Shown here one piece after another: positions 23,942 to 33,186 of a DNA stretch of 49,195 bases. Every line of letters begins with the position of its first letter. The first letter of the stretch is position 1. Below the pieces are notes generated by a model. The model saw nothing but the letters and a program-made list of their open reading frames with translations, was not told the DNA's origin and did no database searches. The stretch is from Lysobacteraceae bacterium (GTDB lineage: Bacteria > Pseudomonadota > Gammaproteobacteria > Xanthomonadales > Rhodanobacteraceae), in NCBI GenBank assembly GCA_028866435.1, contig JAGWIC010000001.1, positions 1 through 49,195 of the forward strand, read 5' to 3'. The translations under genes and the position numbers were made by a program.

Positions 23942-26566
23942 ATGTACCGCACACACTTCAAGCATGTCCTGCGCGCGGCGACGGTCGCCGCTGCCGTCTG
24001 GCTGGCCGGCTGCGCCAGCCTGCCCAAACCGCACGACGACGGCGCGCTGCAGCGCGAGGCGATGGCCGGCACGCAGAACCCGGTGCCGGCGCCACTGCCG
24101 CTGAACGCGGATGCCAGCGCGGCGGCCGGCGGCCCGGTGCAGCCGTCGGAAATCAGCAGCGGCAGCGGCCGCTTCATCAGGCCCACGGCCCTGGCCAGGC
24201 CGCGGCCCGCGGCCACGGGTGCCAACGCGGTGACCTTCAATTTCGAGAACCAGCCGGTGCAGGCGGTGGTCAAGGCGATCCTTGGCGACATGCTCAAGCA
24301 GAACTACACGATCGTGCCGGGCGTGCAGGGCAATATCTCGTTCTCCACCTCCGCGCCGGTCGATGCCGACCAGGCGCTGCCGATCCTGGAGACCTTGCTG
24401 TCGTGGACCAACAACGCGCTGATCAAGCGCGCCGGCGGCTACGTGGTGATGCCGGACAAGGACGCCGTGGCCGGCAACCTGGTGCCCAGCCTCGGCGCGA
24501 TTGCCCCGGCCGGCGGCCTGCAGGCGCGCCTGTTTCCGCTGCGCTACATCTCGGCCACCGAGATGCAGAAACTGATCAAGCCGTTTGCCCGCAAGGATGC
24601 CGTGCTGCTGGTCGATCCGGCGCGCAACCTGCTGGTGATGTCCGGCACGCCCGACGAACTGGCCAACTACCAGAGCATGGTGCACACGTTCGACGTCGAC
24701 TGGCTGCGCGGGATGTCGGTGGGCGTGTTCAACCTGCAATACGCCAGCGTCAACGACCTGATGCCCAAGCTCGACAGCATGTTCGGCGCGCACGGCGACA
24801 CGCCGCTGGCCGGCATGCTGCGCTTCATCCCGATCGAGCGCACCAATGCGCTGGTGGTGATCAGCACCCAGCCCGAATACCTGCGGGAGGTGGGCGACTG
24901 GATCACCCGCATCGACCAGGGCGGCGGCAACGAGCCGCGGCTGTTCGTCTACGACGTGCGCAACATCAAGGCCTCGGACCTGGCCCGCTACCTGGCGCAG
25001 ATCTACGCCAACGGCGGCGGTGGCGGTGGCGACAGCGGCGGCAAGACGGCGCCCGGCCTGGGCAGCGCGACGCTGGGCAGCGCGAACAACGCCAGCGCCA
25101 CCAGCATGGGCAGCACGGCGGGAAGCTTCGGCTCGACGGCGGGCGGCCTCGGCGCGCCCGGCGCCAGCGGGTCGGGCGCGTTCGGCGGCCTGGGCGGTCG
25201 CGGCGCGGCCGCCGGCGGCAGTGGCGGCTTCGGCAGCGGTTCCGGCGCGCGAGGCGGCGGCCTGGCGGCCGACGGCCTTGCCGGCGGCAACGGCGCGGAC
25301 GGCGCGGCGAGCGACCAGCAATACAGTTCCAGCGACGGCAGCGTGCGGATCGGCTCGGTGGACGGCAGCAACCAGCTGCTGGTGCGCGCGCGTCCGTCGC
25401 AATGGGAGGAGATCAAGGCCGCGATCACCAAGCTCGACAGCGTGCCGCTGCAGGTGCAGATCGAGACCCGCATCATGGAGGTGACGCTCACCGGCGACTT
25501 CCAGTTCGGCGTGCAGTGGTACCTGCAGGGGCTCACCGGCAGCACCACCAACAGCAATGGTAGCGTTACCCCGGGGCAGCCCTACCGGCACCGCCAGATC
25601 GCGCTGGGCTCGGGCGGCAATACCTACAACGGCTCCGACTCGCTGTTCTATTCCTTCATCAACAGCAAGATGCAGGTCGCCCTGAGCGCGATGGAAACCA
25701 GCGGCGACACCAAGACCCTGTCGGCACCGTCGATGGTCGTGCTCAACAACCAGGTGGCGCATATCCAGGTCGGCAACCAGATTCCGGTCAACCAGACCTC
25801 GATCATCGGGCTGGGCGCCAGCACCTCCACCGATGCCACGGCCAGCACGGTGACCTACCTGCCCACCGGCGTGATTCTCGACGTGAAGCCGAGGGTGAAT
25901 CCGGGCGGCCTGGTCTACCTCGACGTGCACCAGCAGGTCAGCTCGACCCTGGGGCCGGCCAACGCCCAGGGCAACTTCACCATCGCGCAGCGAGACGTGG
26001 CCACCCAGGTGGCGGTGCAGAGCGGCCAGACCGTACTGCTCGGCGGCCTGATCCAGGCCGACCAGGGCACCACCGACACCGGCATCCCGGGGCTCAACCG
26101 CATCCCCTGGCTGGGCCGCCTGTTCGGCACCACCTCGCGCAACCGCGACCGCACCGAACTGATCGTGCTGATCACCCCGAGGGTGATCCGCAACGGCCAG
26201 GATGCAAGGCAGGTGACCGAGGACTACCAGAGCCGCTTCGAATCCCTCGCGCCGTTGCGCGCCAAGGCGGGCCAGGCCGGCAGCGTGCCCAGCGTGGCCG
26301 CACCGCTGGCCGCGGCGAGCCCGTCGGCACCGACCTGGCCGGAGCAGTTGCAGCAGCATGCCGAGGCCGCCCTGCAACAGGCCGATTACGCCAGCGCGCA
26401 GGACCTGGCGATGCAGTCGTGGAAGCAGGGCAGCCATCGCGGCACGCTGTGCGAGCGCAACTGGCAGGTGATCATCCAGGCACGCCAACAGGTCAACGAT
26501 GGGCCGGGTGTCGCCGCCGCGCGCAAGCAACTGGCGGAATGCAGCCGGCCGCCGCCGGGAACCTGA
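23942..26566 (+). CDS. gspD: Type II secretion secretin GspD (XpsD)
   Basis: The outer-membrane channel subunit, 874 residues, made as a lipoprotein (signal peptide with LAGC lipobox, Cys24). The N-terminal domains N0-N2 are recognisable (VTFNFENQPVQAVVKAILGD at about 98-117). A glycine/serine/alanine-rich, low-complexity insert of about 100 residues (about 356-455) interrupts the N-domains; such an insert is known in XpsD. The secretin core follows (VQIETRIMEVTLTGDFQFGV, VPVNQ-like IPVNQTSIIG, TVLLGGLIQ). After the secretin domain there is an extra C-terminal part of about 110 residues with a helical repeat (AAASPSAP then LQQADYASAQDLAMQSW). It sits at the end of the operon, and no pilotin gene is next to it. 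Confidence 0.94.
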   Translation: MYRTHFKHVLRAATVAAAVWLAGCASLPKPHDDGALQREAMAGTQNPVPAPLPLNADASAAAGGPVQPSEISSGSGRFIRPTALARPRPAATGANAVTFNFENQPVQAVVKAILGDMLKQNYTIVPGVQGNISFSTSAPVDADQALPILETLLSWTNNALIKRAGGYVVMPDKDAVAGNLVPSLGAIAPAGGLQARLFPLRYISATEMQKLIKPFARKDAVLLVDPARNLLVMSGTPDELANYQSMVHTFDVDWLRGMSVGVFNLQYASVNDLMPKLDSMFGAHGDTPLAGMLRFIPIERTNALVVISTQPEYLREVGDWITRIDQGGGNEPRLFVYDVRNIKASDLARYLAQIYANGGGGGGDSGGKTAPGLGSATLGSANNASATSMGSTAGSFGSTAGGLGAPGASGSGAFGGLGGRGAAAGGSGGFGSGSGARGGGLAADGLAGGNGADGAASDQQYSSSDGSVRIGSVDGSNQLLVRARPSQWEEIKAAITKLDSVPLQVQIETRIMEVTLTGDFQFGVQWYLQGLTGSTTNSNGSVTPGQPYRHRQIALGSGGNTYNGSDSLFYSFINSKMQVALSAMETSGDTKTLSAPSMVVLNNQVAHIQVGNQIPVNQTSIIGLGASTSTDATASTVTYLPTGVILDVKPRVNPGGLVYLDVHQQVSSTLGPANAQGNFTIAQRDVATQVAVQSGQTVLLGGLIQADQGTTDTGIPGLNRIPWLGRLFGTTSRNRDRTELIVLITPRVIRNGQDARQVTEDYQSRFESLAPLRAKAGQAGSVPSVAAPLAAASPSAPTWPEQLQQHAEAALQQADYASAQDLAMQSWKQGSHRGTLCERNWQVIIQARQQVNDGPGVAAARKQLAECSRPPPGT

Positions 26567-26626
26567 GCCGGTTGCCGGCGCGACCGCGGGCGGCCCGGGC
26601 CGCGCCGGGCGGTATCATCCGCGCGG

Positions 26627-29149
26627 ATGACCTCGTCCACGCCCATCTTCCCGATCGCCCCGCTGCTGGCGCGGGTCAGCCAGTCGCTCGGCGACCACCC
26701 GCGGCTGGTGCTGGAGGCGCCGCCGGGTGCCGGCAAGACCACCCAGGTGCCGCTGGCCCTGCTCGATGCGCCATGGCTGGCCGGGCAGAAGATCGTGATG
26801 CTCGAACCGCGCCGGGTCGCGGCCCGTGCCGCGGCCCAGTTCATGGCGCAGCAGCTCGGCGAAGAGGTCGGCCGGACCGTGGGCTACCGCATCCGCTTCG
26901 AGTCGAAGGTGGGCGCGGCGACGCGGATCGAGGTGGTCACCGAAGGCATCCTGACCCGGCTGATCCAGGATGATCCCGAGCTCGCCGGCATCGGCGCGAT
27001 CATCTTCGACGAATTCCACGAGCGCCACCTGGCCGGCGACCTCGGCGCGGCGCTGGCGCTGGAGGTGCAGGCCACCCTGCGGCCGGGGCTGCGCCTGCTG
27101 TTGATGTCGGCCACGCTGGACGGCGAACGCATCGCGGCGTGGCTGGACGCGCCGCGGCTGTCCAGCCCCGGCCGCAGCTTTGCGGTGCGGATCGCGCATC
27201 CGCCGGCGCGCAGCCAGGAAAGCATCGAGCAGCATCTCGCCCGCGTCGCGCGGCAGGCGCTGGCGGAGGGCGAGGGCGATGTGCTGGCCTTCCTGCCGGG
27301 CCGGCGCGAGATCGCCCGCATGCAGTCCATGCTGGAGCAGAGCCTGGATCGCGAGGACGTCGAGGTGGTCGTCCTGCATGGCGAGCTATCGCTGGCCGAG
27401 CAGCAGGCCGCGCTGGCGCCGGCCGCGCCGGACCGCCGCCGGATCGTGCTGGCGACCAACGTGGCCGAGTCCAGCATCACCCTGCCCGGCATCCGCACGG
27501 TGATCGACACGGGCCTGGCGCGCGAGCCGCGGTTCGACCCCGCCACCGGTTTCAGCCGCCTGCAGACGGTCAGCATCGCGCAGGCCTCGGCCGACCAGCG
27601 GGCCGGCCGCGCGGGCCGGGTGGCGCCCGGCACCGCCTATAGGCTGTGGCCGCAAAGCCGCCGGCTGGAGCCGGCGCGCAGCGCCGAGATCAACCAGGCC
27701 GATCTGTCCCCGCTGGCGCTCGAGCTGGCCGCCTGGGGCGTGCCCTGCGGCGATGTCGCCAGCCTGCGCTGGCTGGACCCGCCACCGGCCGGTGCGCTGG
27801 CCCAGGCGGCCGACCTGCTGGGCCGGCTGGGCGCGCTGGACGGGGACGGGCGCATCACGGTGCTGGGGCGGCGGATGCTTGGCCTGGGTGCCAGCCCGCG
27901 CCTGGCCGCCGCCGCCTTGCGCGCGCCGGTCGGCCTGCGGGCGCTGATCGCCGACCTGCTGGCCCTGATGGAGGCGCGCTCGCCACTGCGTGGCCTGCAG
28001 TCGCGCAACGACGATTTTCGCGCCCGCGTGGCGGCGCTGCATGCCTGGCGCGATCGCCGCGGTGGCGTGCCGCGCGGCGAGCTGGACAACGGCGTGCTGG
28101 CGGCGATCGAACAGGCCAGCCGCGGCTGGCGTCGGCGCCTGGACGTCGCTACGGCGGCCAGCGGCATGCCCGACAGCCACAGCGTCGGCGACCTGCTGCT
28201 GCATGCCTTTCCCGACCGGGTGGCGCGTCGCGACGAGGCCAATCCGCTGCGCTACACCCTCGCCAACGGCCGCGGCGCGCGCCTGCACGAAAACACCACC
28301 CTGCTCGGCGAGCCGTGGCTGGTGGTGCTGGACCTGCGCCAGGAAGCCCGCGACAGCCTGGTGTTCGCCGCCGCGCCGCTGGACCCGCGCGTGCTCGAAC
28401 GCGAGCAAACGGAACGGTTCGTGCACGAGCGCACGCTGGCCTGGAACGAGGAACGCGGCGCGGTCGAGGCGTTCGAGCAGCGCCGCTTCGGCGCCATCGT
28501 GCTGCAGCGCCACAGCGTCCCGGTGCGCGCCGAGGACGCGCTGCCGGCCCTGCTCGCGGCGGTGCGCGCGCGTGGCATCGAGGCGCTGCCGTGGAGCGAG
28601 CCGGCGCGCCGCCTGCGCACGCGCATGCAGGCCTTGCGCGAATGGATGCCGGAGCTGGGCCTGCCCGATGTCTCCGCCGCGGCCCTGCTGGCCAGCCTGG
28701 ACCAGTGGCTGGCGCCGTGGCTCGACGGCAAGCACCGGCTCGATGCGCTGGCCGGGGAGACCTTGTCGCAGGCGCTGACGTCGCTGTTCGACCACGAGCA
28801 GCGGCGCCTGCTCGACGCGCACGCGCCGGAAAGCCTCACCGTGCCGAGCGGGCAGCGGCGGCGGATCGACTATCCGCCCGGCCAGCCGCCGGTGCTGGCG
28901 GTCAAGCTGCAGGAGTTGTTCGGCCTGGCCGAGACGCCCCGCGTCGGCAACGGGCGGATCCCGCTGACCCTGCACCTGCTGTCGCCGGCCGGGCGGCCGA
29001 TCCAGGTGACGCAGGACCTCCGGGGTTTCTGGGAGCGCACCTATCCCGAGGTGAAAAAGGAGCTGAAGGGGCGCTACCCGCGGCATCCGTGGCCGGACGA
29101 TCCGTGGACCGCCACCGCGACCCACCGGGCCAAGCCGCGCGTTCGCTGA
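26627..29149 (+). CDS. hrpB: ATP-dependent helicase HrpB
   Basis: A DEAH-family RNA helicase of 840 residues. Walker A APPGAGKTT is at 31-39, motif II is DEFH at 128-131 within IIFDEFHERHLAGDLG, SAT follows (LLMSATLDG), and motif VI reads QRAGRAGR. The HrpB-specific C-terminal region (PGQPPVLAVKLQELFGLAE, HLLSPAGRPIQVTQDL, SFWERTYPEV-like GFWERTYPEVKKELKGRYPRH in two parts) is complete. Its cellular role is unclear; deletion is usually tolerated. It starts 60 bases after gspD and is probably a separate unit. Long open frames on the opposite strand are artefacts of GC-rich coding. Confidence 0.95.
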   Translation: MTSSTPIFPIAPLLARVSQSLGDHPRLVLEAPPGAGKTTQVPLALLDAPWLAGQKIVMLEPRRVAARAAAQFMAQQLGEEVGRTVGYRIRFESKVGAATRIEVVTEGILTRLIQDDPELAGIGAIIFDEFHERHLAGDLGAALALEVQATLRPGLRLLLMSATLDGERIAAWLDAPRLSSPGRSFAVRIAHPPARSQESIEQHLARVARQALAEGEGDVLAFLPGRREIARMQSMLEQSLDREDVEVVVLHGELSLAEQQAALAPAAPDRRRIVLATNVAESSITLPGIRTVIDTGLAREPRFDPATGFSRLQTVSIAQASADQRAGRAGRVAPGTAYRLWPQSRRLEPARSAEINQADLSPLALELAAWGVPCGDVASLRWLDPPPAGALAQAADLLGRLGALDGDGRITVLGRRMLGLGASPRLAAAALRAPVGLRALIADLLALMEARSPLRGLQSRNDDFRARVAALHAWRDRRGGVPRGELDNGVLAAIEQASRGWRRRLDVATAASGMPDSHSVGDLLLHAFPDRVARRDEANPLRYTLANGRGARLHENTTLLGEPWLVVLDLRQEARDSLVFAAAPLDPRVLEREQTERFVHERTLAWNEERGAVEAFEQRRFGAIVLQRHSVPVRAEDALPALLAAVRARGIEALPWSEPARRLRTRMQALREWMPELGLPDVSAAALLASLDQWLAPWLDGKHRLDALAGETLSQALTSLFDHEQRRLLDAHAPESLTVPSGQRRRIDYPPGQPPVLAVKLQELFGLAETPRVGNGRIPLTLHLLSPAGRPIQVTQDLRGFWERTYPEVKKELKGRYPRHPWPDDPWTATATHRAKPRVR

Positions 29150-29294
29150 ATCGACCGCTCGCCCCTTCTCGCCGACACGGGTTGGTGACAGCATGCACCG
29201 GGCGGGAGTCCGCGGCGCCGGTATCGCCGCCGCCGCGGATCCGCCCGCCGTATCCGTTCCGATTCCCGTACCCCCAGCCTGAAGGAGCAAGCTC

Positions 29295-29570
29295 ATGAAC
29301 AAGCGTTTCGGAGTAGCCGCGTTGCTGTTGCTGGCGTTGCCGTTGCTGGCACACGCCTCCTGCGACAGCCTCAAGTCCAGCATCGACGCCAAGCTGAAGG
29401 CCAAGGGCCTGGAAGGCTACACGCTCACGGTCGCAGCGGCCGGGCAGGCGGTGGACAAGGGCAAGGAGGTGGGCCAGTGCGAGGGCAGCAAGAAGATCAT
29501 CTACACCCGCGGCCACGCGGCGGCACCGGCGAAGGCGGCACCGGCACCGGCATCATCCAGCGCCGGCTGA
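29295..29570 (+). CDS. DUF1161 family small exported protein
   Basis: A periplasmic protein of 91 residues with a signal peptide ending HA before SCDSLKSSIDAKLKAKGLEGYTL. The two cysteines (SCDSL and GQCEGSKKIIY) fit the DUF1161 pattern and may form a disulfide. The last 20 residues are a low-complexity Ala/Pro tail. GGAG lies nine bases upstream of the ATG. Role unknown. It faces the M28 peptidase gene; GTCGGCG/CGCCGAC near 29573-29618 may form a shared terminator stem. Confidence 0.85.
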   Translation: MNKRFGVAALLLLALPLLAHASCDSLKSSIDAKLKAKGLEGYTLTVAAAGQAVDKGKEVGQCEGSKKIIYTRGHAAAPAKAAPAPASSSAG

Positions 29571-29619
29571 CCGTCGGCGCGGCTGCGTCGTGCGGGGCAG
29601 CACGGCGGCCCCGCCGACC

Positions 29620-31008
29620 TCAATGGTCCGCGCCGCGCGGTGCGGCCGGCGAGCGCTCGAAACTGCCGGCGAAGCCCGGGAACACCACCGGGCTTTCGTA
29701 GCCGTCGGCGGATACCGATGACACGCCGAAGAACCAGTCGTCGATCACCACGTCCCGCAATACCGCCTGGTCGACATCGCCCACGGCGCGCGCGAACTGC
29801 CACTGCGGCGCGGTGGTGTCGCGCCAGTGCACGCGGTAGCCGGCGGCGCCGGGGACCTTGCGCCAGTGCAGCGTGGTGTCGGTGCTTACCGCTCCCTCGA
29901 CGCTGACGCCGCCGGGTGGCGCCGGCGCGCGGCTCAGTGCGGCCATGGTGATGGTGTTCAGCGCGGTCACCCGCGCCAGGTAGCGGAAATCGATGCCGGC
30001 GAGGGTGTCGCCGTAGACCACGCCGTTCTCGGTGCGCAGGTCCTGGTGCTGATGGGTGTAGTCCTCGCGCGACTCGGTGACCCGCACGGCGGGGAAGCCG
30101 GCCTTGAGCAGCTCGACCTGGTCGCCGCCGCGGCCGAAGCGGTCGGTGCGGTAGATCATCCGCACGCGCAGGTCCGGCAGGTAGCCGTCGGCGAGGCTGG
30201 ACATGTAGCGGGCCAGATTGCGCGAAGGCGAATCCACCTCGCCGCCGTGGTAGCGGCGATAGTCGGCTTGCGCGGGGGTTTCGTTGCTCTTGGTGCCCTC
30301 GGAGAAGATCCGCACCGTGGTGCTGTCGAACACGCCGTTCTGGCCGCGGCTGTTGCCGATGATGTCGTTGTTGAGATCGGCCTCGACCCGCCAGCCCTGG
30401 GCCACCGCGTAGTCGGCCAGCACCTTGCCGCCATACAGGCCCTGTTCCTCGCCGGACAACACCGCAAACACCACGGTGGCGTCGTTGTGCTGCCGCGACA
30501 GCAGCCGCGCCGCCTCCAGCACCGCGGCCACCCCGGAGCCGTCGTCGTCGGCGCCGGGCGCATCGCTGTGGTTGTTCATCACGTCGCTGACGCGCGAATC
30601 CAGATGCCCGCTGATCACGATGACCCGGCCGGGATCGCCGCTGCCGCGCTTGATCCCGATCACGTCCATCACCTCGACCGGGGTCGGGATGCGCTTGCCG
30701 GTGACCATCTGCGATGGCGTGACCACCTGCAGGCAGCCGCCGCAGTCGCTGGAGATCGCCTCGAAGCGCGATTTCACCCAGCGCCGCGCCGCGCCGATGC
30801 CGCGCGTGGCCGACTTCGTGTCCGACAGCGTCTGCCGGGTGCCGAAGCCGACCAGCCGGGTGATGGTCGCGCGCAACCGGGCCTCGCTGGGCGCGCTGGC
30901 CAGCTGCTGCAGTTCCGGCTGTTCGCGCGGCACGGCCGGCGGGGCCGCCCGGGTGCTGCCGGCCGCGGCCAGCAGCACGAGGGACAGCCATGGCGTGGCT
31001 CGATTCAT
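29620..31008 (-). CDS. Secreted M28 family zinc aminopeptidase
   Basis: An exported peptidase of 462 residues with a signal peptide ending near STRAA. The M28 metal ligands and catalytic residues are visible: SGHLDS (His135), GADDDGSG (Asp154), the general-base pair SGEEQG (Glu187/188), and the late Asp and His (THQHQD). The family removes N-terminal amino acids with two zinc ions. The C-terminal 90 residues form a fibronectin type III-like domain (VSVEGAVSTDTTLHWRKVPGAAGY in two parts). AGGAGG lies nine bases upstream of the ATG at 31008. The protein is a plausible substrate of the type II secretion system. Confidence 0.9.
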   Translation of the reverse strand: MNRATPWLSLVLLAAAGSTRAAPPAVPREQPELQQLASAPSEARLRATITRLVGFGTRQTLSDTKSATRGIGAARRWVKSRFEAISSDCGGCLQVVTPSQMVTGKRIPTPVEVMDVIGIKRGSGDPGRVIVISGHLDSRVSDVMNNHSDAPGADDDGSGVAAVLEAARLLSRQHNDATVVFAVLSGEEQGLYGGKVLADYAVAQGWRVEADLNNDIIGNSRGQNGVFDSTTVRIFSEGTKSNETPAQADYRRYHGGEVDSPSRNLARYMSSLADGYLPDLRVRMIYRTDRFGRGGDQVELLKAGFPAVRVTESREDYTHQHQDLRTENGVVYGDTLAGIDFRYLARVTALNTITMAALSRAPAPPGGVSVEGAVSTDTTLHWRKVPGAAGYRVHWRDTTAPQWQFARAVGDVDQAVLRDVVIDDWFFGVSSVSADGYESPVVFPGFAGSFERSPAAPRGADH

Positions 31009-31107
31009 CGGTCGTTCCTCCTGGGCGGTGGGGGCCAACGATACAACGGGCATGTCCGGTTCGGCCGGATCCGTCGCCAGCTGCCGCCTGCGCGGACGCG
31101 CAAGAAA

Positions 31108-31135
31108 ATGGCCCGGTCAAGACCGACCGGGCCAT
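31108..31135 (-). terminator. Intrinsic terminator of the first HE(F/Y)AE gene
   Basis: ATGGCCCGGTC and its near complement form a long GC-rich stem with a short loop, 54 bases after the stop at 31189 and followed on the minus strand by TTTCTT. The arms are the same sequence as in the hairpin behind the paralogue (33058-33085). Confidence 0.7.
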
Positions 31136-31188
31136 CGTGTCCGCCTGCCGGCCCGCAACCGCGGCCCGGCATGTTGCCGATCCTGCCG

Positions 31189-32331
31189 TTACAGCACGAT
31201 CGGATGCGCGATGTCGCACTCGTTGGTGTCGTTCGACCAGGTGCTCTGCATGGCGAAGCTGCCGGTGCCCATCACCACGTCCGCCGACTTGCCGGTGCCG
31301 GAGCTGATCCAGGCGCATTCGTCGCCGTCTTCCTGGCCGTTGCTCCGCGATCCCTTGATGTGGTTGGTCCAGCCACCCGCCGGGTTCTGGTCGGTCACGG
31401 TCTCGGCGAATTCATGCCCGTTGACGATCGAGAAGCCGTCCAGCGTGCCGGCTGCGCCGCTGTTGACGAAGTTTTCGCCGCAGCTCGAGCCCATGTCGTA
31501 GACATACGGCATGTTGGTGAAGGCCACGTCGCCCACGGTGGACGTCACGCCGTAGCCGTCGCCCTGCCAGTCGTGCCAGGCGCAGAACGTGCCGCCGGAG
31601 GTGTTGAAGCCGTCCGGGTGCGTGCCGGTGGGCGACAGGATCACGTACTGCACGTAGCGGTTGGACGCCGCGGTGGTATTGCCGACGTGCGCGGCCGCAT
31701 TGAGCGCTTCCTGCGCCAGCTGGGTGCCGGTGGCGTTCGACGGCGAGGCGACGGAATTGTCATACCAGATGCCGGCGAAGGCGCCGTTGGTCGGATAGCC
31801 GACATGACCGGCGGACGACGAGCAGGAGGTGGCGCCAGTGGCCACGCCGCTGCCGTCGCAGTACTGGGTCATCACGCCCGACCACAGCTCGCCGCCCGTG
31901 CCGAGGCCCTTGAACAGGCGCTCGAGATAGGGGACCGCGCCAACCGGGTCGCCGGTGAAGGTCATGTTGCCGCTGGCGTCGGTACCGGCCGTGCCCCACT
32001 GGCTGCCGTAAACGACCAGATAGACCTTCGGCGTGCCGCTGGTCACGCCGATGCCGTCCACGCCTCCGCCGTAGCTGAGGGTCTTCGAACTACCACTGCT
32101 GCCCGGCTTGGCGGCATGCAGCGTCCAGTACTGGTTCATGCGGGCGAGCGCCTCCCGGGTGGGAACCGCACCATGGCGGTAGGCGTGCCCGTAGGACGGT
32201 GCGTAGGGATTCTGTGTCGGCGCGAATTCGGTACCGCTGCTGTTGCCCGCCACCGCGGCACCGGCGAAAAGGCCGAGCAAGGCGGAGGCGGCGAAGGCTT
32301 TCAGCAAGCTGCTCTTGACGTACTTGGTCAT
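31189..32331 (-). CDS. Secreted protein of unknown activity with HEFAE motif (paralogue 1)
   Basis: An exported protein of 380 residues (signal peptide ends GAAVA) with a conserved globular domain and no other modules. Notable segments are [77 protein letters not shown], then [20 protein letters not shown] (His306, Glu307, Glu310, Asp314) and a close DGDECAW. The H-E-x-x-E arrangement with later acidic residues suggests metal binding, perhaps a metallopeptidase-like activity, but the family was not recognised. Five or more cysteines suggest disulfides. GGGGAG precedes the ATG. It is 60-70 percent identical by eye to the first 385 residues of the gene at 33187-35349. Confidence 0.85.
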   Translation of the reverse strand: MTKYVKSSLLKAFAASALLGLFAGAAVAGNSSGTEFAPTQNPYAPSYGHAYRHGAVPTREALARMNQYWTLHAAKPGSSGSSKTLSYGGGVDGIGVTSGTPKVYLVVYGSQWGTAGTDASGNMTFTGDPVGAVPYLERLFKGLGTGGELWSGVMTQYCDGSGVATGATSCSSSAGHVGYPTNGAFAGIWYDNSVASPSNATGTQLAQEALNAAAHVGNTTAASNRYVQYVILSPTGTHPDGFNTSGGTFCAWHDWQGDGYGVTSTVGDVAFTNMPYVYDMGSSCGENFVNSGAAGTLDGFSIVNGHEFAETVTDQNPAGGWTNHIKGSRSNGQEDGDECAWISSGTGKSADVVMGTGSFAMQSTWSNDTNECDIAHPIVL

Positions 32332-33057
32332 ATGACTCCCCAGGAATGTTCAGGACACAATGAAGCGAGTTCGGTCGGATCGACCCCATGAACTTGATGT
32401 TGCGACCAGCGCGGGGCTGGTTATCGGCATGACAGGCGATCCCCCCTCTTTCGCCTGGGCCGTTCCACCATCGTGATTATTTCCCCGTAATGCAACCACG
32501 CCCGCCAATACCCGCCAGCCATGACGGCGGATCGCCGTGCCCGTGTTTTGGCGTGGCCTGGTCCGTCGTCCCTGACCCCATATTGACGGTGTCGCGAAGA
32601 TAATCTCGACATTGGGTTAGCGTCAATAGAATTCTTAACCACCGGCAACCGAAGCCACGCACCCCGCGCCGGCAATGGATCGAGGGCCAACCCGGCGGCC
32701 GACCCAGGCCAGGGGCGGCCGCGGGAAAGCACTGTTTTTGGCCTTCTTCGCCGTGGAGAAGCCCTGCGGGAACGGTGAAACGGCGTGTCTTGTCCGTCAG
32801 CCGCGGCCATGGGTCGAAAATACGCAATAATTTGCGACCAATAATGCCAACTTGCGCTTGCCGATAATCCCGCATGCGGCAGGTCGCGGGGTGGCATGCG
32901 CAACCCCGACAGTTTATCGATGGCCAGCCGGCACCCGCCCGATTCAAATAGCCAGCGGGGGCTCGTAATAGGCAGCACGGGCGCCTATTCATAATCGCCG
33001 TCAAAAGCCGTGGCGCGAGCCAGGCATATCGCTGTGCATCACCCAGCCGAATGGAAG
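32332..33057. other. 726-base gap upstream of paralogue 1
   Basis: No convincing gene. It is AT-richer than its surroundings in patches, for example around 32586-32640 and 32815-32870. On the minus strand, CAGGCGA/TCGCCTG (32433-32457) forms a hairpin with a purine-rich loop about 100 bases before the start codon, so the transcript may have a structured leader. No known riboswitch was recognised. Confidence 0.4.
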
Positions 33058-33085
33058 ATGGCCCGGTCGTCACTGACCGGGCCAT
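33058..33085 (-). terminator. Hairpin terminator of the PKD-domain paralogue
   Basis: ATGGCCCGGTC and GACCGGGCCAT form an 11-pair perfect stem around a six-base loop, about 100 bases after the stop at 33187. There is no T-run, unlike the copy behind paralogue 1, but the stem sequence is identical. Confidence 0.6.
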
Positions 33086-33186
33086 CGGCTGCGTGCTGCC
33101 GCCAACACCGGGCGACGGGTCAACCGCCGCCGTCGCTGGTGGTGGCTCGGCGACCCGCGCCTCCAATGGGAGCCGGGCGGTGTCGC

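Noticed and set aside
29827..32391. Long plus-strand open frames opposite the M28 peptidase and the HE(F/Y)AE genes (also 33010-35325)
   Set aside because: The minus-strand genes have signal peptides, SD sites and conserved motifs; the plus-strand frames have none and show low-complexity Val/Gly/Ala/His text.
32401..32520. Known riboswitch in the leader of paralogue 1
   Set aside because: Only a 7-pair hairpin was seen; no conserved core of a known class.
32421..32978. Possible 185-residue protein on the minus strand upstream of paralogue 1
   Set aside because: No SD, no recognisable motif, and composition unlike the neighbouring proteins; more likely noncoding leader or spacer.
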